From: Dermacentor variabilis
Lineage: Eukaryota; Arthropoda; Arachnida; Ixodida; Ixodidae
Assembly: GCF_050947875.1 (NCBI RefSeq)
Contig: NC_134571.1
Coordinates: 227,798,024-227,862,023, forward strand
Direction: 5' to 3'
DNA length: 64,000 bases
In this document: in pieces, positions 9,783-20,009 of the stretch
How the letters are laid out: every line of letters starts with the position of its first letter
Position numbering within the stretch: the first letter of the stretch is position 1
Notes under the pieces: generated by a model
Database searches by the model: none
What the model saw: the letters and a program-made list of their open reading frames with translations, nothing else
What the model was told of the DNA's origin: nothing
Program-made: the position numbers and the translations under genes

Positions 9783-10668
9783 GTCAGTTACTTGAACAGT
9801 GCTGCATGTGCCAAAACTAGCAATTGCTGTCTTATTGTGGTGTCGTGCCCATTGGAGCTGTCTAGCGTTAAAAAGCTGATATTGACTTGTTTGCAGTGTG
9901 TGTCTTCTACCCTCGTTAACTTGCTTCTCATGTTATCGCGTGATGTTGAGTCGAACCCTGGCCCAATGAGCAAGACAGAGTCCGCTGCTTTCGAATCTGC
10001 CCTGGAGGCAATTGAAAAATTGGAATCTGGGCTAAAGTCAGTTCTGCTTGAATTTAAGGGCACCAAGGACGAACAAGCCGCTACTAACGATGAAATTAAA
10101 AAACTTTTAGCGAGAGTCACTGCAATTGAAGCTAGTGGAACCGTAACTGCTACCACTGAAGCGGTTCCCCTTCAGAACACCCTGCAAGATATTTCAAGCC
10201 AGCTACAGCGAATAACAACGATGCAGAAAACAGATTAAGACGATCAAACTTATTATTTTTCGGGATAGAGGATGACGAAAAAGAAGATTGGGCCACGTCT
10301 GAAGACAAGATGATGAAGTTTTGCGAAGAAAAACTCGAACTTCCCACAACCAGTATGCAGTACGAACCGGTTCATCGCCTAGGAAAATCTTCTACCAAAA
10401 AAAAAATAAAAGGCCCATAATCGCAAAATTGTGTTCATTCAAGGACAAGCAAAGTATCCTGTCCGCAGTACGTAAACTTAGGGGGACAACATTTTCAATT
10501 GGTGAAGACTTCGCGCCATCAACACGTGTGGCTAGAAGAAAGCTGGTAGCTTTTGCCAGGCCACATGAAAAGGCTTTTAAGTTGGTGCTCGACAAGCTCT
10601 ATATAGACAAACAAGTATATGTCTACGACACCGCTAGTGACTCAATGTACAATCTACCAGATAGCTAG
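9315..10668 (+). pseudogene. LINE-B ORF1: leader, 2A peptide, coiled coil and RRM-like RNA-binding part
   Basis: The frame opens at 9315 with a proline- and leucine-rich leader written by the 258-bp repeat. The 2A motif ends at 9965 and is followed at once by MSKTESAAFESALEAI. From there, about 90 residues have heptad-like spacing rich in Lys/Glu/Leu, a likely coiled coil for trimerisation. After a stop at 10238, the adjacent frame continues RSNLLFFGIEDD, which looks like the RRM of L1-type ORF1 proteins. An A10-type run near 10399 shifts to IIAKLCSFKDKQSILSAVRK and TRVARRKLVAFAR, the C-terminal nucleic-acid-binding part. Two frame breaks make this copy inactive; the intact product would coat LINE RNA. 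Confidence 0.75.
9912..9965 (+). other. 2A-type ribosome-skipping ('StopGo') peptide site in LINE-B ORF1
   Basis: The codons give LVNLLLMLSRDVESNPGP followed directly by Met (9966). The consensus D-[V/I]-E-x-N-P-G-P is complete, and the leucine-rich stretch before it fits the helical part of 2A peptides. Such sequences make the ribosome release the upstream product at the final Gly-Pro step and continue. 2A motifs are known in ORF1 of several APE-type LINEs. The residue before the first Asp is Arg rather than the usual Gly, so efficiency is uncertain. Confidence 0.85.
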
Positions 10669-10706
10669 ACACAAGCCCTAGCTCACAAAATAATCAGCTG
10701 CCTTTC

Positions 10707-13438
10707 TTGCCGCAAGCCGCTCTCTCGCTCTCAGTGGCCTACACTAACATCCGAAGTTTGCTACCTAAACATGATACACTTTGTGCTTTTTTAGACGATA
10801 GTGACTCTGACATAATAGTACTAACTGAGACATGGTTGAATCCATATATCGACGACAATGAGATCCTGCCAATAAAAAATCTTTACAAAATTTATAGAAA
10901 CGACCGCATCGATAGGCACGGTGGGGGTGTACTTATCGCCATTAAAAAAGCCCTTCATTCATATTTTATTGATTCAGGGTCATCTCTCGAGATCGTGTGG
11001 GCTGCTTTTTATGTGTCCTCCAGTGCTGTACTTATTGGTGCCTGTTACCGGGCAACAGATTGCAACCATTCCTGTTTCAATGACTTGCGGGACAGTGTCA
11101 CTAAAGCGCTCCAGCTGTGTCCATCCAACCATGTTTATCTTCTTGGTGATTTTAATTTTCTGCTTATCGACTGGGTACATATGTCATCTTCATGTCATGC
11201 GTCTCTATAACTAATCAATCTAATATTAGATTTTAGCCTGTTCCAAATAGTGAAGGCTCCTACACGCACTTCCAATATCTTGGACTTGGTTTTCACAAAC
11301 GCTCCTGACACAATTACTTCCACTTCAAATATGAGCGGCTTTAGTGATCATAACCTCATCCAACTAGCCGTTAGCATCCCGAAGCCCGTGTCTGGCACAA
11401 CAACAAAACAAATTCGCGATTATAACAGAGCAAATTACGATGAGATTAACTAGAAGAATTTTTTTGCCAAGTGCTACTACCTTCATTTAATTGTTGATCT
11501 GTAAACGACAACTGGGTGCTGTTCAGGGACAAATTAAGTGCATTAGTAGACCATTACGCCCCAATAGTCTCCATAACTAACGACAAATCCAGCCCTTGGT
11601 TCAACAAGTCTCTTCGCAAACTAAGGAATAGCAAGAAGCGTTCTTATAACAGGGCTAAACGCATGCGCACTGCTGAGGCTTGGCAGATATACAAAGACAG
11701 TTTAAACAATTACTGCTCAGCGATATCTTCCGCCAAAGATAAATACTACTCTCACAACCTACCATCGCTGCTACCTTCCAATCCTTAAAAATTTTGGCAA
11801 ACCATATCTCCGACAAGAGATATTAACACCATAAGTTTGCACGGAACAGAAAACATACCTATTTCTAGCGCCGATTGCCCCACCGTATTCAACACGTTTT
11901 TTTCATCTGTTTTCACTCAGGAGGACTTTTCCAATGTTCCAACTTTTCCGGAACTTGATGCCACATACATGGAACCAATCGATATCACTGTTGAAGGCGT
12001 TGAATTACTCATTAGTAACCTCAAAATATCTACTTCCACCGGTAATGACAACATTAATTCTAAGATTTTAAAGAACACCATCGCTGCCTCAAGCAAAATC
12101 TTATGCCATATTTTTCAACAATCCCTAGCATCTGGAAAGTTGCCCACCGATTGGTTAATAGGAAACATAATACCAATTCACAAATCTGGAGATGTTCATA
12201 CACCTGACAACTATCGGCCCATATCTTTAACCTGCATATGCTGCAAAATGCTCGAGCACATAATCACTTCCCACGTGTACAGCCACCTAGAAGCTCACAA
12301 TTTCTTTTTTTCTAATCAGCATGGTTTTCGGAAGGGATTTTCTCGTGACACACAATTGTTTGAACTAACGAATGACTTGCACTTAACATGGACTGCAACC
12401 TTCAAACTGACTGTACCTTTCTTGACTTTTCTAAAGCTTTTGACTGCGTGCCCCACTGTCGCCTAATTTCTAAATTATCTGCCCTACGACTTGACTCTTT
12501 AACATTATCCTGGATTCGTAATTTTCTTTCTTTTCGAGAATAGTTTACTGTTGTTAACAATTTCTCTTCCCCGCCTTCTTCTGTTAGCTCTGGTGTGCCA
12601 CAAGGCAGCGTCCTCGGCCCCTTACTCTTCTTAATCTACATTAACGACTTACCCACCCAGATTACTTCCTGCATGCGCCTTTTTGCTGATGAGTGCATAA
12701 TCTACCGTCCTATTCACACGACTGACGATCACTTGAAACTTCAAGCAGATCTTAACCTTATCGCTAACTGGTGTAACAAATGGCTCATGACACTGAACTT
12801 TACAAAGTGTGAGGTGATGTGCTTCAGCCGAAAATGTGTAAATTCTAAATATTCGTATCATCTTAATAACACTATGCTTTCCCACACTTCATCATATAAG
12901 TACCTTGGTGTTGTTCTTACAGAGAATCTTTCATGGGCCCCACACATCACTTCTACATGCACCAAAGCATCACGTTCTCTTGGCATCTACGACGCAACTT
13001 GCGAAATGCCCCGCCAAACATTCGAAAACTTGCTTTCCAAACATTCATTTTGCCACAGTTCGAATTCGCCTCCCCAATTTGGTCCCCTCATCAAAATTAC
13101 CTGATAAATATGATGAAAATGATACAAAATAGAGCAGCCCGTTTCATATCCCGTAACTACGGTATAAACTAAAGCATTACACAAATTAAACTAGACCTAC
13201 TGTTGCCGCCATTAGATATCCGCCGCAACATCGCTCTTCTGTGCTTATTCGAACCCGGTTACAACTACAAATACCCCACTCTTTTTCACGCAGATTACAT
13301 AATCAGTTCAGTTTCATCCGCATACACGGTAAAACAAATGCATTTAATTCACCTGCACTACCACGTGCCATTCGTCTCTGGAATGACCTCCCTGATAACA
13401 TAGCCTCCATATTTAATCCCGACACGTTCTGCTCTTAG
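10707..13438 (+). pseudogene. LINE-B ORF2: APE endonuclease and reverse transcriptase
   Basis: The endonuclease (10707-11450) shows YTNIRSL, VLTETWL (catalytic Glu), YRNDR..GGGV and LLGDFNF, and later SDHNLIQL. The linker (11516-11788) reads SPWFNKSLRKLRN. Reverse transcriptase (11837-13104) shows NYRPISLTCICCKMLE, NQHGFRKGFS, PQGSVLGPLLFLIYIN and a palm motif FADE at 12682-12693 where FADD is expected. After a frame change the C-terminal part continues to about 13438 (TRLQLQIPHSF, RAIRLWNDLP). Stops or frameshifts at about 11210, 11454, 11790, 12466 and 13104 and the Asp-to-Glu change show that it is dead. It would normally nick target DNA and copy LINE RNA. Confidence 0.8.
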
Positions 13439-13783
13439 TTACTCATGATTTTCCCATTTAATACCGTTCACGAGTGGCTGATCTAGTTTATGTTATCGTG
13501 CATTTTTGCCATGTTGTATATCATTTTCATAAACGGTATTCCTTTGCTCTGTTAACAGTAACAAGTGTTCGCGTGCCTTCAGATATTGCTTTGTATTGCT
13601 TTGCCTTCAATATAGTGTAACACGGTAATCCTTTTATAGCACTGTTCTTGTTGTACTTTTTATACCTTTACTGTTTAATATGTCCCCTTACTTTATGCCC
13701 TGCCATAGGGCCTGTAAGGTTCTTTTGAATAAATAAATAAAAAATAAAATTAAAATAAAAAATTTTCATTTTTATTTTATTCT

Positions 13784-13807
13784 TGGCGAGTGCATGTTTT
13801 TTGGCAC
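13784..13807 (-). repeat. Inverted copy of the LINE-B 5' end, 3' of its tail
   Basis: TGGCGAGTGCATGTTTTTTG followed by GCAC is the reverse complement, with 2 mismatches, of 9190-9213 at the LINE-B start. Both copies lie inside the GAATTTCAT target duplication. The next 49 bp up to 13856 have no partner in the window. Confidence 0.75.
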
Positions 13808-13865
13808 TAATATGTTTCCTTGCCAGACGAGTTTTCGGCAAACACTTGGCTATATAGAATTTCAT

Positions 13866-15019
13866 GTTCTAGACGGACAAGATGGTCAGTAGTTGAACAA
13901 CTTTTTTATATTTACACTGGTGAAGGTCTACTAGGTTTCTTGATTCTAAAATATATGAGAGTCTTATATTAATCATGCTTTCATATGATTTTGACAAAGA
14001 GCTTGTGAGGGCAATGGGTCTGTAGCTGCTTGCGGATGTTGGGGATTCACCAGATTTTAGAAATGGAACAACTATTGCCTTTTTCCAGTCTTCCGGCATT
14101 ATACGAGATTCCCAGATTATGTTGAAAAATTTTAGAGCATCTACAGATGCTTGAGATAGATGTGCCAGCATGGGATAAAAAATACAGTCATGATCTTCCG
14201 CTGTTTTTTTTTCCTGCAGAAAGAATTCTGTTTATTTCCTGTTGTGCGAAGAGAGTATTGTACTGTTCATTTGATGCGCCAGCAGTGGGCAGCTTCTGTT
14301 TTTCAGTATTCTGTTTATACTTCAAAAATTCCTCTGAATAATTCACTGAACTGGAAACATCATAAAAGTGTTCGCCAAGTATATCTGCCTGTTCTTGTGT
14401 TGTTTGTGTGCCTGGAGTTGTAAGTAATGGTATTGTGTAAGATAAATTATCTCCCCAAAACTTTCCCACCTGTTCCCACATTCGTTTCGATGTGACTGAA
14501 CTGTTTATTGAGGGTATGTATTTCTTCCACGATGATTTTTCCACCTGCCTTCGAATAAATCATGCTTTGGCTTTGGCCTCTAAAGCATAAGAGGTTGGCA
14601 TAGGTCGCCTATCTTCGTAACATTCCTCAGGCCCTATTTTGATGCTTTTTTGCTTCTGTGCATTCAGGAGTTTACGAGAGATAAATTTTTTTGTGTACTA
14701 GGGTAGATGTTTGAGGTATTGCCTTTTCTGCCACTAAAATTAAGATTGCAGTGAACTTTTAATTAACTTTGTTTACGCTTAGTTCACACGAGAAGATATC
14801 CTCAAGTTTTTCACGTTTCACAAAAAGCAGCCAGTCAGCAAGATGTATTTTCCAGTGACGCAGTTTAACATATGTCACGATGCAAACTTGATGATAGCAG
14901 GTAGATAATCGTTGCCATATGAGGTGTTCAGGACTTCCCATTTAAAATTGATAAAAACATCCGGTGAGCAAAATGCTAAATCAAGGCAGCTAAAATCCCG
15001 TGAACTCAGCGAAAAATAT
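13866..15019 (-). pseudogene. LINE-A ORF2: endonuclease end and reverse transcriptase start
   Basis: From 15019 the minus strand reads PTYFSLSSRDFSCLDLAF and YGNDYLPAI, the end of an APE endonuclease (LINE-D: PTYYSLANRTFSSIDLSI, YGSDHFPI). Then come AWWNEECYED, a linker up to QADILGEHF (14380), and reverse transcriptase start AIVVPFLKSGE and SYRPIALTSSLSKSYESMI. The TDHLVRLE segment at 13880 runs into the LINE-B insertion. Frameshifts near 14190 and 14560 and scattered stops are present. Confidence 0.75.
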
Positions 15020-17526
15020 GTTGGCACCAGGGGCATAGCCAGAGGAAGGGGGGGGGGGCTTATCCACCCCCCCTCCGAGCTTTTTTCATGCTGTCATGCA
15101 CCGCCGCCAAAAACAACTCCGGCGCCAGAAATCATTCTGGGTTTTGTCTAGAATGTCTTTCTTATACTCGAAAAGAAGTTTCAGCGCGAACATTGCGAAC
15201 TCGGGCTGGATTTCGTGGCAACGCCCATGCACCTGGGGTCACATAACACAAGGAGCCCTATCCGAGCACAGTTTAAGGGGCGTTTTGATGGCGAGCGGGC
15301 TTGTCACGGCATCTCGCAGAGGCCGCGTAATTTACAAAGCGCATGGATTTTGATTTCGAAACTTTATGGGCATAAAGTACTCAAACTTTTGATGCAAAAG
15401 GTGCATTGACATTTCCAAAGTCGTGCTTTACATTTTCAATTCCGGAACTTTGTGGGTTGAATGTTCTTATAAACATTTGACATCAAAGGTAAATTGACTT
15501 TTTTAAAGTCGTACATCAGACCATACAACGAGACAAGCCAAATCAACACACTATCAGACAAGTTGGCAAAGCATGCAGAGAGGTCCAACGAGACGAAGTG
15601 TTGTGGTGGTTCATTTGTGCCGTCATGTCACAGAAATGAATATCATAATTTTTTTCCACCTGAGTCAAAGCGTCCATGGCAAGACACTAAAGACAGCAAA
15701 GGTAACTACACTTCTTATTTACTTTTTCTACTTTGACTTTTATTCGCGAGGGCGCATTCATCCTCTTCTATTTTTTTGTTCTCGCTACCCGCGGGCTGCC
15801 AGAGACAGCCAGAGCACATGCGTTTTTCTCGTATTGCCCCGACCACAGCGTGGCTGCACTCTGGCCAAGTGGATTTTGGCCTGGCAGAGTTTTGGACGAT
15901 TTCTTGCAAACAGATGAGAAAAAGAAACAATGGCCGCTCGCTGCCATGACTGCGGGGACAAGACGAATTGCAATGCGTTCGCTTGCGGGCATCACCTTCA
16001 CTTTGATGCTATTACAACCTCTCCGGAAGGCCTTTTGTCTCATCGGTTTAGGATACTCAGCAGTATGCGTATGGGTCTCTGTAGACCAAGCGTCTCACAT
16101 TTTCGTCGATATTCCTTCGGTAGCCACATTAGGTGCCCAAGTAGGCATTCGATTGTGGCCAACATGCTTTCCTTTGCCTTTTTTTATTTCATTTCGGTGC
16201 CCCCGCCCTACAAAAGAAAGGACATTGTTGCGGCAAAGCAAATTGTGGCAAGGTGAAAGTTCAATTTTTTTACTTCTTAATTTGGAGAAAGTAATGGGCC
16301 ACGGGACTCTTCGGTTGCTGGATACTCTTTTATTATTGCGATAGCAAGTATACGGACAGTCCAGGCGCGTTCTTGCCATCGCTGTCATATAAACTCCAAG
16401 AGCGATAACATCGTGCATGCGCGAGTGAAAGCGTAGGGGGGTAGGGGGGTTGGGTGAGCCGACGATGGTGGCTCAGTCTTGTGTCCGCAAGGGAGAAAAT
16501 TTGGAAGACGTTTAAGCTTCGCCTTTAAAGTGGAACATGGTAGTATTCACAGATCTCCTACTGCTTGGCACGCTTCCCAGCAACTGGAGCATATGTAACC
16601 ATAATGTTTACCAGGAAAAGCTGGCCGCGAACGCTTTGCACGAAGGTGGGCTTTGTGGTAGAATCGCAGCCTCTTGTGCGAGCTGCGATGCGACAGAGCG
16701 AGTGCCTGCTGGAGGTATTGCAAGGAACCAGGTGCGCCGCTTCGTGGCCCCCAAGACACCCGTGCGCCAGCGTGCACAAATGGCGGACGCCGCGCCCGGT
16801 CTGTGAATTGTAGAAACACTGTAAAATGGGTTTCCTTGAGTTTTCGCGTAACACAATTATGTTTTCTCATGTAGTCAAATTACAATCGGAGAGCTATCAT
16901 GCCTGTAGGTTGTGTGTATGTTGTAGTTTACAATTTTTCCAGGTATTTGAGCTTGAGAAATTCAATTAGTTCAGTAAATTCCTTGCCTCACATGGATGGT
17001 CTGGGTATGGGGGGGTTTGAAACCTTTTTTGCAGAAACAACGCCGGATTTTCTGTGACACGGGTTCTTAACGAAGCATCACGGGCGATGCATCGGGGAGA
17101 ATGGAGGGAGGGAGAGAGGGGAGGCATGATTCTCTGATCTGTGAATCTGTGAACACATTTATTTGTGTTGTTTGACGCCTTATATACACTGGCTTTTGCT
17201 TAGATACATAGGTTTATTGGAGACTTATACATATATTTAAATATCTTGTTGCGAGGTTTTGTGCATACATATATTGAACTTTGTTTCCAGTGAGACTTTT
17301 TTGCCCTTATCAAGCTGTATCTTCACATTTGTTTATTCCACTGTATCTTTGAATTTCTAATGTACATTATGCAGAACTCCTTTCTATATGTGATCTTCGC
17401 TGTGACTATAATTTTGGTGCAATTACTTGCAATACATGACTGGTGACAGTTGCTCCTGCACAATACATTGAAACAAAGGAAAGCGTCATTGAGAATTTTT
17501 TAATGGCCATTGCATATGTACAAAAA

Positions 17527-18500
17527 TACGAGGGGAAGTAAAAAAGTAAAGAGATTTTTGCAATTTCTTGCACTAGGGTTTAGCAACACTGCTAGTATTC
17601 CGCGCGCTGCAATGCTTTTTTCGAACGTGTCAGTCTTATTTGCGTGTTAGTCGTTAGAGTGTAGCAGACCGTTAAACATGGCGGCTCAATTGTCAATCTG
17701 CACCATGGAGGAAATGAGGGCAGTGATTCGTTTTTTGTTTGCACAAGGCGTTAAACCTGTGGAAATTATTCGTTGAATGCAAGCGCAATATGGTGACAGT
17801 TCTTTACTGCGAAGCAAGATCTACGAATGGATAGAGCTTTTCAAACAGGGAAGAACTTATTTATGTGAAGAAGAAAGATTCGGCAGGCCATCGATGGCAA
17901 AGACTGGGGACAATTTAAAAGTCGTTGAGGGTATGGTGATGGAAAACAGACGTATCACAGTGGATGAAATCGCCAATGCTTAACATATCAGTCATGGTTC
18001 AGCATATTCCATCTTACAAGACAAGCTAAATTTTCGGAAAGTGTGTGCAAGGTGGGTCCCAAAAGAATTGTCAGCGTAGCATACGGCACAAAGGTTGGGC
18101 AACTCTCACAAATATTTGGCGCATTATCGTCACAAGGGAGATGCAATTTTACAGCAAATTGTTAATGTACATGAAACTTGAGTACATCATCACGGACCGG
18201 AAAGTAAGGCTGTGAGCATGGTTTGAAAACACTCATCATCACCACAAGTTAAGAAATTTAAACGTCAACCATAAGCTGGTAGGATTATGCTAACACTATT
18301 CTGAGACATGGAAGGTGTGGTAGCCGTTCATTTCACCCTACTGTGAACAGTGAGAACTGTTGTGATGTGTTGTGAACTAAACTGAAACGTGTAATCAGAT
18401 CCAAACGTCGTGGAAAACTGCGAAACGGTGTTATCCTGCGGCAAGATAATGCTCGGCCACATTCTGCCAAATGAACGGCAGAACGGGTCTTTTTTGTTAC
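17527..18500 (+). mobile_element. Mariner element, 3' end not found
   Basis: TACGAGGGGAAGTAAAAAAG at 17527 resembles mariner terminal repeats (TA target plus CGAGGGG). A mariner-type transposase relic begins 150 bp inside. Homology stops at about 18500 without a matching right terminus, where pyrimidine-rich DNA of another repeat begins. It lies within the hAT-like element. Confidence 0.7.
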
Positions 18501-18525
18501 TCGCGCACTGACCGCCTGACCGGCT
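17678..18525 (+). pseudogene. Mariner transposase
   Basis: The start ATG at 17678 gives MAAQLSICTMEEMRAVIRFL, the first helix-turn-helix, then a TGA at about 17774, SKIYEWIELFKQGRT and DEIANA (second HTH) and a TAA at 17981. Downstream segments read HISHGSAYSILQDKL, CARWVPKEL, VHHHGPESK, a second catalytic-Asp region (DMEGVVAVHF) and LRQDNARPHSAK at 18438-18473, with the third catalytic Asp of the DD34D triad. The first-Asp region reads VHET, so that residue looks lost. At least seven stops or frame changes are present. It is an old, inactive copy. Confidence 0.8.
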
Positions 18526-19020
18526 TTCTAAAGCCACAAAAACATGCTGCCAACAACATCCCTGAATGCTCCCTAACCTCTCGCTTCCCTAACACCCTCC
18601 CATGCCCCTCTTTTTCTTTTCTCATTCTTTTTTTTTCCTCTTGATGTCCTCCCCCCCTTTTTTTCTATCCCTAGATTTTTTTTTTTCTTCTTTTCTCACC
18701 GCCTTCCCACTCTTGTCCCCTTGTCTTGGGAACCACGCCCACAGACGTCAGGCGACAACGCTCATTCTCTTTGCAGTCTCTCCCTTTACAACCAGTCGCC
18801 ACAAACAACCGCAAGTGACATCACTGCACTAACCCTTTAAAACTAACATGCCGAGAATGACATGGTCGCCTTTGATGAAGATAGGACCACCTATCAAAAC
18901 GTTGGCCAGCCTTTCTGAGGCACTTTATCCTTGTTTATAACCTTTATACCACAGTGTGCTAATCCATCTGCTAGCCCCTTTCTTGATTTTGGACCTCATA
19001 TAAACAAGTTTCTCGAATTA
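18500..19020 (+). mobile_element. Possible Penelope-like element terminus with a hammerhead-like fold
   Basis: 18590-18730 is a strongly pyrimidine-rich leader. It is followed by TGATGAAGATAGGACCACCT and ATCAAAACGTTGGCCAGC (18873-18910), which resembles the minimal hammerhead ribozyme core found in Penelope-like element ends. No GIY-YIG or reverse transcriptase gene is visible, so the identification rests on this motif only. Confidence 0.35.
18872..18900 (+). ncRNA. Degenerate hammerhead-ribozyme-like motif
   Basis: TTGATGA (18872-18878), then a perfect 6-bp hairpin stem GATAGG/CCTATC with loop ACCA (18880-18895), then AAAAC. The hammerhead core is CUGAUGA - stem II - GAAAC, so the layout fits with two core substitutions (C to U, G to A). 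These would be expected to abolish cleavage. Stems I and III were not convincingly identified. Confidence 0.35.
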
Positions 19021-19421
19021 CCAAGTTTCATTAAATATGTGTCCTCAATTTGTTAATTTCATGGCCTTCACAATTTTTCATATCAGCTTCATGCACTGCT
19101 TTGCTGGTTTGAAACTTATATAGTTCTAAAGTTCGTGTGATATTTTTATTACTTATTAAATAGACAAAAACGGTGGAAGCATTGATATCAGTTATTTCTG
19201 GCACAGTTTCTTGGTATGTACGAACATATTCTTCTATGAAAAAATACATAACATGCCTTGACAGTGCATAGCATTCAAGAATTCGTTTGCAGCATCTTTG
19301 GCAATGGCAACGAAGTTATTATTCCTGTATTTGATCCGTCGACAAATTCTATAAGGAGCAGGCCGAGCTGGAACGTGAGCATCCCCTGAACGATATTTCT
19401 GGCTACGCCACTGGTTGGCAC

Positions 19422-19876
19422 ACCTCAGTTCAAAGGAGAGATTTTGTTTGTTAAAATAAATCTTCGATAAGTTGTCCTCTTAGGTCATTTTTATCGCTGC
19501 CAAAGGGTGCCATGAACATTAAAATCTCCAACTAAAACAAAAGGCTCCGGCAACTGGTCAATTAAATTTTGCAGGTCTCGAGTAGTGGAATGGGTATAGG
19601 GAGGAATGTACAATGAACAGATGGTAACAGTCTTAAATGATAAAAGGGTGACAGCCACAGCCTTGGACAACAATAGCAACACCTCCTGATAGACGGCTGG
19701 AGTGCTTGTGGGCCTTTTAGCATGACAGTAAAACCTTTAAAAAAATGTGCATTTTTGGGGCCGAAGTTCTTTTCTTGAAGGCAGAATGCTACTGGTGATA
19801 ACTTATTTATCATGTGTTTGATATCACCTAGATTGTAGATTAGGCCGCTGCAATTCCAATGGATGATGAAAGCCAT
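19422..19876 (-). pseudogene. LINE-A ORF2 start: APE endonuclease
   Basis: From M at 19876 the minus strand reads IIHWNCSGLIYNLGDIKHMI and VAFCLQEKNF (catalytic Glu as QE), then in shifted frames GGVAIVV-like remnants, SFKTVTICSLYIPPY and FVLVGDFNVHGTLW. The LINE-D counterpart reads IIQWNIRGLLRNLDDLQ, VLCLQETHL and LVTICSLYVPPH. The hAT-like element interrupts the domain at 19421. ORF1 ends about 130 bp upstream, the spacing seen in I-like LINEs. Confidence 0.75.
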
Positions 19877-20009
19877 TTGAATGGAATTGGGAAAATTTAC
19901 TTATGTGTGTGAGATTACAAGTTGTTGATGACATGTATTTTTTTAAAAAGCTGATTACTTTTATTAGGGGCGGTAACCGTTCAGGTTACCTGTCTCTTTT
20001 CCAGCGCAG

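Larger units (their letters stand above)
9188..13856 (+). mobile_element. LINE-B: L2/CR1-like non-LTR retrotransposon with a 2A peptide in ORF1
   Basis: A near full-length LINE on the plus strand. From 5' to 3' it has 258-bp tandem repeats (9222-9782), ORF1 with a 2A motif, coiled coil and RRM-like part, ORF2 with APE endonuclease and reverse transcriptase, and a 3' end with TGAATAAATAAATAAA at 13725. A 9-bp target duplication GAATTTCAT (9179-9187 and 13857-13865) flanks it, and LINE-A reads across this site. Between the A-rich tail and the right duplication lie about 85 bp that contain an inverted copy of the element's first 24 bp. Clade placement between L2 and CR1 is by general appearance only. 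Confidence 0.8.
15028..19413. mobile_element. hAT-like DNA transposon inserted in LINE-A
   Basis: The ends are inverted: CAGGGGCATAGCCAGAGGAA on the left, and on the right the reverse complement of CAGTGGCGTAGCCAGAAATA. An 8-bp direct duplication GTTGGCAC (15020-15027, 19414-19421) flanks them. CAG-type termini with 8-bp duplications are characteristic of hAT elements. LINE-A endonuclease reads across it. I found no hAT transposase. From 15030 to 17526 I see only short unassigned open frames, a G-rich tract (16435-16454), GA-rich DNA near 17100 and no gene. Later residents are the mariner (17527) and the Penelope-like stretch (from about 18500). Confidence 0.65.

Noticed and set aside
15715..16418. 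Open frames of 90-200 codons on both strands in the hAT-like element
   Set aside because: They overlap on opposite strands, have no family motif and odd composition; I cannot support a gene.
16435..16454. G-quadruplex-like tract GGGGGGTAGGGGGG
   Set aside because: Possible fold, but isolated, unconserved within the window and without context; too weak to report as a feature.
18602..18832. Phe/Leu/Ser-rich open frame (possible membrane protein)
   Set aside because: It is the translation of a pyrimidine-rich tract (long T and C runs), expected by composition alone.
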